From positions 3,162,001 through 3,226,000 of the forward strand of contig NZ_CP018139.1 of the NCBI RefSeq assembly GCF_001886615.1: DNA of 64,000 nt, in the 5' to 3' direction. This DNA comes from Halomonas aestuarii (GTDB lineage: Bacteria; Pseudomonadota; Gammaproteobacteria; Pseudomonadales; Halomonadaceae). The position numbers and the translations under genes were made by a program. This document shows positions 24,305-33,163 of this stretch, piece by piece. The notes beneath the pieces were generated by a model, which was not told the origin of the DNA, did not search any database, and saw only the letters and a program-made list of their open reading frames with translations. Position 1 is the first letter of the stretch, and the number at the start of each line of letters is the position of its first letter.

Positions 24305-26500
24305 ATGTCAGACTCGCATATCCCTGGAACGAAACCACCTGCAGTGGCAGATGATGAAATCGACCTCGGCCGCCTCTTCGGCCTGCTGATCGACCACAAG
24401 TGGTGGATCATCGGCATCACCACGCTGTTTGCCGTGATCGGGGTGGCCTATGCCCTGCTGGCTACGCCGGACTACCGGGCGGATGCGCTGGTGCAGGTGG
24501 AAGAGAAGGCCGGGATGAGCAACCCGCTGGAAGACGTGCGGGCCATGCTGGGCGAGGAGCCGAGCACCGATGCACAGCTGGGCATCCTGCGCTCGCGGAT
24601 GGTGCTCGGCCGCGCCGTGGACCATGAGCGGCTCGACCTGGTGGTCGAGCCGACCCGCTTACCGGTCGTCGGCGACCTGCTGGTTCGCCTGGGCGTCGAG
24701 CGGCCAGACTTCGCCGAGAGCAGCGTCTGGGCCGGTGAGACGCTCAACATCGGGCAGTTCCAGGTCGACTCGCCGCTGACCGGCAGGGCCTTCACGCTGA
24801 CGGCTGGGGAAGGGGGATATTACAGCCTCTCCCTGGAAGGGCAGTCCATTGGGGAAGGCGAAGTCGGCAAGGACAGTACCTTCCTGGATGGCCAGGTCAC
24901 CTTGCGGGTGGCCGAGATCATGGCGGCGCCGGGCGCCGAATTCACCCTGATCAAGCGCTCTCGCCTGGCCGCCATCAATGACCTGCGCTCACGGTTCAGC
25001 GTCAGCCAGCAGGGCAGCGACAGCGGCCTGCTGGACCTGGACCTGACCGATGCGAAGCCCGAGCGCGCCGCACGGGTGCTGGATGCCATCAGTGAGATCT
25101 ACCTGACCCAGAACATCCAGCGCCAGAGCGCCGAGGCCGAGCAGAGCCTGGACTTCCTGGTGGGCCAGGAACCTGAGATCCGCGAACAGCTACGTGAGGC
25201 CGAGAATGCCCTTAATGCCTACCGCACCGAGCGGGATAGCGTGGACCTCTCCCTGGAGACCCAGTCGATCCTTAAGCGACTGGTCGACCTCGAGGCGCAG
25301 CTCAACGAACTGGAGTTCACCGAGGCGGAGATCTCCCGGCGCTTTTCCCCGGAGCATCCGACCTACTCGGCCCTGCTGGACAAGAAGCAGCAGCTGGTCC
25401 AGGAGCGAGAGCGGCTGAACGAGCGCATCGAGAACCTGCCGGAGACCCAGCAGCAGGTGCTGCGCCGCACCCGTGACGTGGAGCTCAACCAGGAGATCTA
25501 CCTGCAGTTGCGCAACAAGATCCAGGAGATGAAGATTGCCAAGGCCAGCACCGTGGGCAATGTGCGTATCCTTGACGAGGCCGTGGTGCAGCCCAACCCG
25601 GTGGAGCCCAAGAAGCCGCTGATCGTGGTGCTGGCGACCCTGATGGGCGGCATGCTCTCGGTGGGCATCGTGCTCGTGCGCGGCCTGCTGCGCCACGGGG
25701 TGGAGTCACCCGAACAGGTCGAGGAGGCCGGCCTTCCTGTCTATGCCAGCGTGCCGCTCTCCGACGAGCAGCATAAGCTGGTCAAGCGGGTGAAACACCG
25801 CCGTGAGCGCCATGGCCATGACGTGGTGAGCGGCATCCTGGCCGAGAGGGCGCCGGCCGATACCTCCATCGAGGCGCTACGCGGCCTTCGCACCAGCCTG
25901 CACTTCGCCATGCTGGAGGCCGGCGACAATCGTCTGATGATCACCGGGCCGAGCCCCGGGATCGGCAAGAGCTTCGTGTCAGCCAACCTGGCGGCCGTCT
26001 GCGCCCAGGGCGGCCAGAGGGTGCTGATGGTGGACGCCGACATGCGCAAGGGGCATCTCCACCATGCCTTCCAGGGCGGCAGCGAGTGCGGGCTCTCGGA
26101 TCTGCTTTCCGGCAAGGCGAAATGGGCAGCAGTGGTGCGCGACAGCGGCATCGAGAACCTGAGCTACGTGGCGCGCGGCACGGCACCGCCCAACCCCGCC
26201 GAGCTGCTGATGAATGCAGACTTCACGGCCTTCCTCGAACAGGCCAGCCGAGAGTTCGACCTGGTGATCGTCGACACCCCGCCGGTGCTGGCCGTGACCG
26301 ATGCCGCCCTGGTCGGCAAGCATTGCGGCACGAGCCTCATGGTTGTCCGCTTCCAGCTGAACCCGGCCAAGGAGCTGCAGATCGCCGCCCGCCGCCTCGA
26401 GACCGCCGGTGTCACGGTCAAGGGGGCCATCCTCAATGCCGTGGAGCGCAAGGCTGCGACCCGCTACGGCTATGGGTACTACAATTATGCCTACCGGTAG
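24305..26500 (+). CDS. wzc: Wzc-type polysaccharide co-polymerase / BY tyrosine kinase (first copy)
   Basis: Inner-membrane tyrosine autokinase controlling chain length and export through Wza. In 731 residues (E. coli 720): N-terminal Wzz domain with a membrane segment near residues 36-56, a periplasmic coiled-coil region (~270-410), a second membrane segment near 440-460 (LIVVLATLMGGMLSVGIVLV), and the kinase domain with Walker A GPSPGIGKS (~546), Walker A' LMVDADMRKG (~574) and Walker B LVIVDTPPVL (~653). The C-terminal tail RYGYGYYNYAYR is the tyrosine cluster that is phosphorylated and cleaned by Wzb. Confidence 0.96.
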   Translation: MSDSHIPGTKPPAVADDEIDLGRLFGLLIDHKWWIIGITTLFAVIGVAYALLATPDYRADALVQVEEKAGMSNPLEDVRAMLGEEPSTDAQLGILRSRMVLGRAVDHERLDLVVEPTRLPVVGDLLVRLGVERPDFAESSVWAGETLNIGQFQVDSPLTGRAFTLTAGEGGYYSLSLEGQSIGEGEVGKDSTFLDGQVTLRVAEIMAAPGAEFTLIKRSRLAAINDLRSRFSVSQQGSDSGLLDLDLTDAKPERAARVLDAISEIYLTQNIQRQSAEAEQSLDFLVGQEPEIREQLREAENALNAYRTERDSVDLSLETQSILKRLVDLEAQLNELEFTEAEISRRFSPEHPTYSALLDKKQQLVQERERLNERIENLPETQQQVLRRTRDVELNQEIYLQLRNKIQEMKIAKASTVGNVRILDEAVVQPNPVEPKKPLIVVLATLMGGMLSVGIVLVRGLLRHGVESPEQVEEAGLPVYASVPLSDEQHKLVKRVKHRRERHGHDVVSGILAERAPADTSIEALRGLRTSLHFAMLEAGDNRLMITGPSPGIGKSFVSANLAAVCAQGGQRVLMVDADMRKGHLHHAFQGGSECGLSDLLSGKAKWAAVVRDSGIENLSYVARGTAPPNPAELLMNADFTAFLEQASREFDLVIVDTPPVLAVTDAALVGKHCGTSLMVVRFQLNPAKELQIAARRLETAGVTVKGAILNAVERKAATRYGYGYYNYAYR

Positions 26501-26810
26501 CGACGGGCATCTTCTGTGCCTGCGGGCACGCTACACAAGCTGATCTGCGACCTGCCCCACGAATAATGCCGTAACTACGCCGTCTTCCCGTGGAGACAGG
26601 TCTCCTTGCCAGTCACGTCCTCACCGCCCTGCTGGCCAACGGCACGGTAGAGTCGGCACCCGCGCTGACGTACAATCCCTTCTCCGTGAACAAGACGTTG
26701 CCGACCCCATGGGGCCTGGCAAGACAAGGACTGAAGGGTTCGAGGACATGCCCGGAGCGACCTCCGGGCGGTAGCGTGCCCGTGACCTGGCAGAAGGTAA
26801 TTCCAAGATA
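26501..26810 (+). other. Leader region before the wzz-like gene
   Basis: These 310 bases have no gene I can support. They begin with a weak hairpin (GTGCC/GGCAC near 26517) after the wzc stop and end with an ops element, so a new RfaH-dependent transcript probably starts here. No clear -35/-10 pair was recognised. Confidence 0.5.
26767..26778 (+). promoter_or_regulatory. ops element before the wzz-like gene
   Basis: GGCGGTAGCGTG, identical over 12 bases to the sites before wza1 and wza2. It ends 32 bases before the start codon and would place the long downstream glycan operon under RfaH-type antitermination. Confidence 0.88.
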
Positions 26811-27599
26811 ATGAACAACTCTCCGGACGGGCAGACATCCCGAGTGGCAAACGATGATGAAATCTCCCTGGTGGACCTTGCCAAGATCCTGATCAAGCGC
26901 TGGAAGCTGATGACGGTGACCTTTCTTATCATCGTGCTGGGGGCCCTAGCCTACGCGCTGATGATGGAACGTACCTACGAATTTGTCTCCCTCTATCAGG
27001 TCGCCGAGCAGGCAACTACTGATAACAAGGAAATCGGTGCCCTTGAGCCTCCTGCCACGGTAGTAGCCAAGACCAGCAATCTCTATCTCGGTTCCGTGAC
27101 CCGCCAGATCCTGGCTGACGAAGGTATGGCATCGCTCCCGTTCGAGACCTCTGTCAGCAACCCGGAGGACACCCTGCTGGTGAGGCTAGCGTCGCAAGCC
27201 GCCGAGGCCAACGCGGCCATGGTTAAGTCCCTGCATGCCCAGGTGCTGGAACGTATCGAGACCGACCAGCAAGCCCTTCTCGAGCGCCGTCGCGAGGCCA
27301 TGCAGCGCCAACTCGTAAGTGCCGAGCGCTCCCTGGAACTCGCCAATGAGTCCACCAGCCCTTCTGCCGCGGAACTCGTGGCCAGCTACTCCCAACGCGT
27401 GGCAGATATCCAGGATCGTCTAGCACAACTGCAGGAAGGTCAGGTGGTACAGACTGCCACGCAGAGCCTCTCGCCGATGGGGACCAGCCGTAGCCTGGTG
27501 ATGGCGCTGGCGATTGTGCTTGGTGGCATGTCGGCTGTGATTATGGCATTTCTTTCACAGTTTGCCGTGGCTGTGCGGGAGAGTTTACAGGAAGAGTAG
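26811..27599 (+). CDS. Wzz-type chain-length determinant protein
   Basis: A 262-residue inner-membrane protein with the Wzz architecture: cytoplasmic N-terminus, a first membrane segment (LMTVTFLIIVLGALAYALMM, ~33-52), a periplasmic region with a long coiled coil (residues ~125-215), and a second membrane segment (LVMALAIVLGGMSAVIMAFL, ~228-247). No kinase domain. It would set O-antigen or capsule chain length with a Wzy polymerase. AAGGT precedes the ATG. It is the first gene after an ops element and opens the main glycan cluster. Confidence 0.85.
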   Translation: MNNSPDGQTSRVANDDEISLVDLAKILIKRWKLMTVTFLIIVLGALAYALMMERTYEFVSLYQVAEQATTDNKEIGALEPPATVVAKTSNLYLGSVTRQILADEGMASLPFETSVSNPEDTLLVRLASQAAEANAAMVKSLHAQVLERIETDQQALLERRREAMQRQLVSAERSLELANESTSPSAAELVASYSQRVADIQDRLAQLQEGQVVQTATQSLSPMGTSRSLVMALAIVLGGMSAVIMAFLSQFAVAVRESLQEE

Positions 27600-27823
27600 T
27601 TGAAACTAATGTAGGGGTATTCCTCATTGGATGTGGAAGGCGAAGCCATGAGCGTTCTGATATTAACCTCCGCCTTTCGCTAGCTTTATATTAAATTAAA
27701 AATTAACATTAATGCGCGTTGCTAGTAAAAGTAAACTTGATAATGTTTTCCCAACCACTCCATACTCCGAGCATCCATGGTTTACCTTGTGGATTTTTCT
27801 TTGACCCTTGTAGCTGATATCTT

Positions 27824-28885
27824 ATGAAATTTCTCATCACCGGCGGCGCGGGCTTTATTGGATCGGCCGTGATTCGCTATATCATCCAGAACACCGCCGA
27901 CCGCGTGGTCAATGTCGATAATTTAACCTACGCCGGCAACCTAGAATCCTTGACCGAAGTCAGCGACAGCCCGCGCTACGCTTTCGAGCAGGTGGATATA
28001 TGCGATAATGAGTCCCTCGAGCGAGTGTTCCAGCAACATCGGCCTGACGCGGTGATGCACCTGGCCGCCGAGAGCCACGTCGACCGCTCCATCGACGGCC
28101 CGGCGACGTTTATCGAGACCAATATCGTCGGCACCTACACGCTGCTAGAAGTCGCCCGCGCCTATTGGAATGGCTTGGATGCTGAGCGCCGCGACGCCTT
28201 CCGCTTCCATCACATCTCCACCGATGAGGTATACGGCGATCTGGAGGGACCTGTGGGGCTGTTTACCGAGCAGACCTCCTATGCACCCAGCTCGCCGTAT
28301 TCGGCCAGCAAGGCCAGCTCGGACCACTTGGTACGCGCCTGGCAGCGCACCTATGGCCTGCCCACGCTGATCACCAACTGCTCCAACAACTATGGCCCCT
28401 ATCACTTCCCCGAGAAACTGATCCCGCTGGTGATCCTCAACGCCCTGGAAGGCAAGGCGCTGCCGGTCTACGGTAAGGGCGAGCAGGTCCGCGATTGGCT
28501 CTATGTGGAAGACCACGCCCGTGCGCTCTACCAGGTGGTGACTGAAGGCAGAGTAGGGGAGACCTACAACATCGGCGGCCACAACGAGAAGCAGAATATC
28601 GAGGTGGTACACACCATCTGTTCACTTCTCGATGAACTTGCTCCTTCACACCTCACCCCTCACGCCTCACTCATCACGCACGTTACCGACCGCCCCGGAC
28701 ACGACCTTCGCTATGCCATCGATGCCGACAAGATCGAGTGCGAACTCGGCTGGCGCCCGGAAGAGACCTTCGAATCCGGCATCCGCAAGACGGTGCACTG
28801 GTACCTAGATAACCTCGAATGGTGCCGCCGCGTTCAGGACGGCAGCTATCGTCGCGAGAGGCTGGGAACGGGGAGTGCGTTATGA
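27824..28885 (+). CDS. rfbB: dTDP-glucose 4,6-dehydratase
   Basis: Second enzyme of dTDP-L-rhamnose synthesis; extended SDR of 353 residues. NAD-binding [10 protein letters not shown] (residues 7-16), the catalytic Asp-Glu pair in STDEVYGDL and the [11 protein letters not shown]yr/Lys motif are present. Around residues 270-285 the loop before [11 protein letters not shown] is encoded by a low-complexity CCTCACCCCTCACGCCTCAC stretch (SHLTPHASL). The start has a weak ribosome site. The last bases overlap rfbD (ATGA). The 224 AT-rich bases before it may hold a promoter. Confidence 0.95.
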   Translation: MKFLITGGAGFIGSAVIRYIIQNTADRVVNVDNLTYAGNLESLTEVSDSPRYAFEQVDICDNESLERVFQQHRPDAVMHLAAESHVDRSIDGPATFIETNIVGTYTLLEVARAYWNGLDAERRDAFRFHHISTDEVYGDLEGPVGLFTEQTSYAPSSPYSASKASSDHLVRAWQRTYGLPTLITNCSNNYGPYHFPEKLIPLVILNALEGKALPVYGKGEQVRDWLYVEDHARALYQVVTEGRVGETYNIGGHNEKQNIEVVHTICSLLDELAPSHLTPHASLITHVTDRPGHDLRYAIDADKIECELGWRPEETFESGIRKTVHWYLDNLEWCRRVQDGSYRRERLGTGSAL

Positions 28886-29778
28886 AGCTCCTCTTGCTCG
28901 GTAAGAACGGCCAGGTCGGCTGGGAGCTGCAGCGTGCCCTGGCACCGCTTGGCAAAGTCGTGGCCTTCGACCGCCATGGACACAACGGGCTCATCGGTGA
29001 CCTGGCCGATCTTGAAGGACTTCGTCGTACCGTGCGTGAGCTGAGGCCGGATGTGATCGTCAACGCCGCAGCCTACACTGCGGTGGACCGTGCCGAGGAA
29101 GAACATCAGCTGGCCTCGTTGATCAATGCCGATGCCCCCGGTGTGCTGGGAGAGGAAACCAAGGCGCTGGGCGCGCTGTTGGTGCACTACTCGACTGACT
29201 ACGTGTTCGACGGCAGCGGCGATGCCCCCTGGCAGGAAACCGATACTCCTCGGCCGGTGAACCATTATGGCGCCACCAAGCTCGCCGGTGAACGTCGTAT
29301 CCAGGCCAGTGGTTGCCGTCATCTGATTTTCCGCACCAGTTGGGTCTATGCCGCCCGGGGCGGTAACTTCTTGGCCACCATGGCCCGCTTGATGCGGGAA
29401 CGCGACGCCCTTCAGGTCATCGATGATCAGGTGGGCGCCCCCACCGGCGCTGAACTGATTGCCGACGTGACAGCCCACGCCATTGTCCCGGCGCTGGGCG
29501 ACAGCATAAAGGAAGGCCTATACCACCTGGCACCCGCCGGCGAGACCAGTTGGCACGGCTACGCCACCTTTAGCGCCGAATGTCTGCGGGCGCATGGTAT
29601 CGAGATAAAGGCTACACAGGATTGCATTGCGCCGATCCCCACCAGCGAATGGCCTACACCGGCGGCCCGCCCTCTCAACTCTCGGCTCGATACCACCAAG
29701 CTCGAGAGTGCCTTCGACCTGACGATGCCTTCCTGGCAGCAGGGAGTTGTTCGCGTACTTCTTGAAACAGAGAGTTAA
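28882..29778 (+). CDS. rfbD: dTDP-4-dehydrorhamnose reductase
   Basis: Final reductase giving dTDP-L-rhamnose; 298 residues. It has the Rossmann motif [10 protein letters not shown] (residues 7-16), the STDYVFDG strand and the catalytic [12 protein letters not shown] 28882 overlaps the rfbB stop, so an upstream in-frame start at 28819 was rejected. The order rfbB-rfbD-rfbA-rfbC is the common one. Confidence 0.95.
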   Translation: MKLLLLGKNGQVGWELQRALAPLGKVVAFDRHGHNGLIGDLADLEGLRRTVRELRPDVIVNAAAYTAVDRAEEEHQLASLINADAPGVLGEETKALGALLVHYSTDYVFDGSGDAPWQETDTPRPVNHYGATKLAGERRIQASGCRHLIFRTSWVYAARGGNFLATMARLMRERDALQVIDDQVGAPTGAELIADVTAHAIVPALGDSIKEGLYHLAPAGETSWHGYATFSAECLRAHGIEIKATQDCIAPIPTSEWPTPAARPLNSRLDTTKLESAFDLTMPSWQQGVVRVLLETES

Positions 29779-29881
29779 GCACGGAACCGGTTTTCGTGGG
29801 AACGCACGGTTTGACGCCTCGACTTGTATCGCGATCCATCGCGAAGCGATGGGCGCAAGCTGAACCAAGAAAGGAATTACC

Positions 29882-30760
29882 ATGGCACGCAAAGGCATCA
29901 TCCTCGCCGGTGGCTCCGGCACACGCCTCTATCCCATCACCAAGGGTATCTCCAAGCAGCTGCTGCCCATCTATGACAAGCCGATGGTCTACTACCCCCT
30001 CTCGGTGCTGATGCTGGCGGGCATTCAGGAGATCCTGATCATTACCACGCCGGAAGATCAGCAAGGCTTCCAGCGTTTGTTGGGTGACGGCAGCCAGTTC
30101 GGCATCTCGCTGAGCTACGCCGTGCAGCCAAGCCCCGATGGCTTGGCTCAAGCCTTTATCATAGGCGAGGAATTCATCGGCGACGATCCGGTGTGCCTTG
30201 TACTAGGCGATAACATCTACCATGGCCCGGGCCTATCCAAGCTGCTGCAAGCAGCCAATGCCCGCGGGAGCGGCGCCACGGTGTTTGGCTACCAGGTCCC
30301 TGACCCAGAGCGCTTCGGCGTGGTAGAGTTCGACGCGAATAAGCGCGCTATCTCCATCGAGGAGAAGCCCGAGAAGCCCAAATCACGCTATGCGGTGACC
30401 GGCCTCTACTTCTACGACAACGACGTGGTGGAGATCGCCAAGGCAGTGAAACCCTCGCACCGCGGCGAGCTGGAGATCACCAGCGTCAATCAAGCCTACC
30501 TGGAACGCGGCGATCTCAACGTGGAGCTGCTCGGTCGGGGCTACGCCTGGCTGGATACCGGCACCTTCGATTCGCTGCACGAGGCCTCGGGCTTTATCGA
30601 GACACTTGAGAAGCGCCAGGGGCTCAAGGTGGCCTGTCTGGAAGAGGTTGCCTACCGCATGGGCTACATCGGCCGTGACCAACTGCTCGCCCAGGCCGAC
30701 GAGCTGCAGAAGAATAGTTACGGGGCCTACCTCAAACAACTTGCTGACTACGAGCACTAA
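29882..30760 (+). CDS. rfbA: Glucose-1-phosphate thymidylyltransferase
   Basis: Makes dTDP-glucose from glucose-1-phosphate and dTTP, the first step to dTDP-rhamnose. The 292-residue protein has the nucleotide-binding [17 protein letters not shown] and [15 protein letters not shown] regions and [14 protein letters not shown] precedes the start. The 103-base gap after rfbD contains a palindromic ATCGCGATCC/ATCGCGAAGCGAT stretch but no gene. Confidence 0.97.
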   Translation: MARKGIILAGGSGTRLYPITKGISKQLLPIYDKPMVYYPLSVLMLAGIQEILIITTPEDQQGFQRLLGDGSQFGISLSYAVQPSPDGLAQAFIIGEEFIGDDPVCLVLGDNIYHGPGLSKLLQAANARGSGATVFGYQVPDPERFGVVEFDANKRAISIEEKPEKPKSRYAVTGLYFYDNDVVEIAKAVKPSHRGELEITSVNQAYLERGDLNVELLGRGYAWLDTGTFDSLHEASGFIETLEKRQGLKVACLEEVAYRMGYIGRDQLLAQADELQKNSYGAYLKQLADYEH

Positions 30761-30761
30761 T

Positions 30762-31343
30762 ATGGAAGTACTTTCCACCCGCATTCCCGATGTCAAGTTG
30801 ATCAAGCACCGCGTTTTCGGCGACGAGCGCGGCTTCTTCATGGAGACGTGGAACGCCCGAACGTTTGCCGAGGCCGGCGTCGACGCTACCTTCGTGCAGG
30901 ACAACCACAGCCGCTCGCTACAGCACACCCTGCGTGGGCTTCATTACCAGATCCAGCAGCCCCAAGGCAAGTTGGTACGTGTGACTCGCGGAGAAGTGTT
31001 CGACGTGGCGGTGGACCTGCGCAAAGGTTCGACCACCTTCGGCCAGTGGGTGGGCGAGGTGCTTTCCGAAGACAACCAGCATCAGCTTTGGGTGCCGCCT
31101 GGATTCGCCCACGGTTTCTACGTGATGAGTGACTCGGCGGACTTCCAGTACAAGTGCACCGACTACTACGCACCGCAGCACGAACGCTGCATTCACTGGG
31201 CAGACCGGGCGCTGGGAATCGACTGGCCGATTCCGGATGGCATTGACCCTAACATTTCTCCAAAAGATTCTACGGGTCGTGGGATATATGACTCAGAAGT
31301 TTATACTGAGAAGTCAGTTCTAAAACCTATTATTGATTTTTAA
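30762..31343 (+). CDS. rfbC: dTDP-4-dehydrorhamnose 3,5-epimerase
   Basis: Cupin-fold epimerase of 193 residues acting between RfbB and RfbD. It has GDERGFFMETWN, the catalytic His in LRGLHYQIQQPQGKLV, and PPGFAHGFYVMSD. It starts one base after the rfbA stop and its stop overlaps the ATG of the ABC transporter (TAATG), so the genes are tightly coupled. The last 20 codons become AT-rich, marking a junction in the cluster. Confidence 0.95.
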   Translation: MEVLSTRIPDVKLIKHRVFGDERGFFMETWNARTFAEAGVDATFVQDNHSRSLQHTLRGLHYQIQQPQGKLVRVTRGEVFDVAVDLRKGSTTFGQWVGEVLSEDNQHQLWVPPGFAHGFYVMSDSADFQYKCTDYYAPQHERCIHWADRALGIDWPIPDGIDPNISPKDSTGRGIYDSEVYTEKSVLKPIIDF

Positions 31344-33139
31344 TGATAACTCGTCTTAAAGAACTCTGCGCTCTCCTCACCCCCGAACAGCGTCGCCGCT
31401 TGCTGCGCCTGCAAGTTCTTGTGGTATTGATGGCCTTTGCCGAGGTGGCCGGTGTGGTCGCAATCGGCCCCTTCATGGCCCTGGTGGGCGATATAAGCCG
31501 ACTGCAAGGAGAGGGTGCCTTGGCCCAGCTTTACCAAGCTACCCCTTTTTCCGATCCGGCCGATTTCCTTTTCTGGCTGGGACTCGCCGTGCTCGTTGCA
31601 CTCGCCGGAGCTGCCGCCGTTTCGATGTTCACTACCTGGCGCCTAGCGCTCTATGCCAATCAGGTCGGTGCCGATCTCAGTGTCCGACTCTACAAGCACT
31701 ACATGCAGCAGCCTTGGCTGTTCCACGCCAGTGGTACTAGCAGCCAGTTGACTAATCAGATCGCCCAAGAATGTAATCGTATCACCGATGCCGTGATTCA
31801 ACCGCTTATGATGATGAGCGCTAAGGCGGTATTGGTGCTGGTCATGGCCCTGGCGATCTTTCTTTTCAATCCCTACGTGGCTCTGGCGGGTTTGGCTATC
31901 TTTGCTGGCGCTTATCTCGTTCTTTATCGTACCGTGCGTCGGAATCTAGCCCGAAACGGCCAGGCGATAACCCGTTCGAACCGTGAACGCTTCAAGCTGA
32001 TGAACGAGGGCTTCGGCGGCATCAAGGACACGCTGCTGCTGGGCCGCCAGACCGAGTTCAACCAGCGCTTTGAAGCCAGCAGCCGTATCTTCGGCCGTGC
32101 CAAGGGCACCACCCAGGCTCTTTCCCAGGCACCGCGCTATGCCATGGAATTGATCGCCTTCGGCGCGGTGATCTTCCTGGTGCTTTACCTTCTGGCCGCC
32201 CACCAGGGCAACTTGGGCACCATCCTGCCGGTGCTTTCCATTTATGCCCTGGCGGGGTTCAAGCTGCTGCCCGCTTTTCAGCAGATCTATACCAGTGTGG
32301 CTCAGCTGCGCGGCAACCTGGCTGCTTTTGACAGCTTGGAGGAGGACCTTAAAGCCAGTCAGCACGCTACCACGGGCACGCCTGCTGAGAAGGCTGGCCA
32401 TCTCGTTCCTCGTCACGTGATACGCTTGGACAAAGTCATCTTCCACTATCCGAGTAAGGAAGAAGCGGCGCTGAACGGTCTGAGTCTGACTCTGCCGGTC
32501 AATCAGGTGATCGGTCTAGTGGGCGCCTCGGGATCTGGAAAGTCCACCGCCATTGACCTGCTGCTGGGGCTGATCGAGCCCGAGCATGGCACTCTGAGCG
32601 TGGATGGCCAACTCCTGGGGCCGGAGAATAAGCGTGCCTGGCAGAATAGTCTGGGCTTCGTTCCCCAGAGCATCTTCCTGGCAGATGCGAGTATCCGCGA
32701 GAATATCGCTTTTGGCCTTCCACCGGAACGTATTGACGAAGCCCGGGTAGAAAAGGCTGCCCGTCTCGCCCATCTGGATGAACTCTTGGAGCGCCTTCCC
32801 GAGGGCCTGGATACGCCAGTGGGCGAACGCGGAGTTCAACTCTCGGGCGGCCAGCGACAGCGTATCGGTATCGCCCGGGCGCTCTACGGCGACGCTGATG
32901 TACTGGTACTGGATGAAGCTACTAGTGCGCTAGATGGCATCACCGAGAAGCAGGTGATGGACGCCATACACGACTTCTCCGGCAAGAAAACCATCATCAT
33001 GATCGCTCACCGTCTGGCTACGGTGAAGCAGTGCGACTGTATCTATTTGATGGCGAATGGCCAAGTAGTCGATAAAGGTAGTTACGATGAGTTGGTTTTT
33101 CGCAATGAAGTGTTCCGGCTCATGGCAGAACATGCATGA
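31343..33139 (+). CDS. ABC exporter of PglK/MsbA type (probable lipid-linked glycan flippase)
   Basis: A half-size ABC exporter of 598 residues: six membrane segments (residues ~20-330) fused to an ATPase domain with Walker A VGASGSGKST (~395), signature LSGGQRQRIGIARAL (~496), Walker B VLVLDEATSAL (~521) and the H-loop MIAHRLATV. PglK and relatives flip undecaprenyl-PP-linked oligosaccharides. No Wzx-type flippase is visible in the window, so this protein may take that job in an otherwise Wzy-dependent cluster. Translation is coupled to rfbC. Confidence 0.85.
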   Translation: MITRLKELCALLTPEQRRRLLRLQVLVVLMAFAEVAGVVAIGPFMALVGDISRLQGEGALAQLYQATPFSDPADFLFWLGLAVLVALAGAAAVSMFTTWRLALYANQVGADLSVRLYKHYMQQPWLFHASGTSSQLTNQIAQECNRITDAVIQPLMMMSAKAVLVLVMALAIFLFNPYVALAGLAIFAGAYLVLYRTVRRNLARNGQAITRSNRERFKLMNEGFGGIKDTLLLGRQTEFNQRFEASSRIFGRAKGTTQALSQAPRYAMELIAFGAVIFLVLYLLAAHQGNLGTILPVLSIYALAGFKLLPAFQQIYTSVAQLRGNLAAFDSLEEDLKASQHATTGTPAEKAGHLVPRHVIRLDKVIFHYPSKEEAALNGLSLTLPVNQVIGLVGASGSGKSTAIDLLLGLIEPEHGTLSVDGQLLGPENKRAWQNSLGFVPQSIFLADASIRENIAFGLPPERIDEARVEKAARLAHLDELLERLPEGLDTPVGERGVQLSGGQRQRIGIARALYGDADVLVLDEATSALDGITEKQVMDAIHDFSGKKTIIMIAHRLATVKQCDCIYLMANGQVVDKGSYDELVFRNEVFRLMAEHA

Positions 33140-33163
33140 AGCGGTAGAACGAGGCGCCACAAA

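Noticed and set aside
29820..29860. Palindrome ATCGCGATCC/ATCGCGAAGCGAT between rfbD and rfbA as a terminator
   Set aside because: No T run and it sits inside an operon with coupled genes; more likely a short repeat of no clear role.
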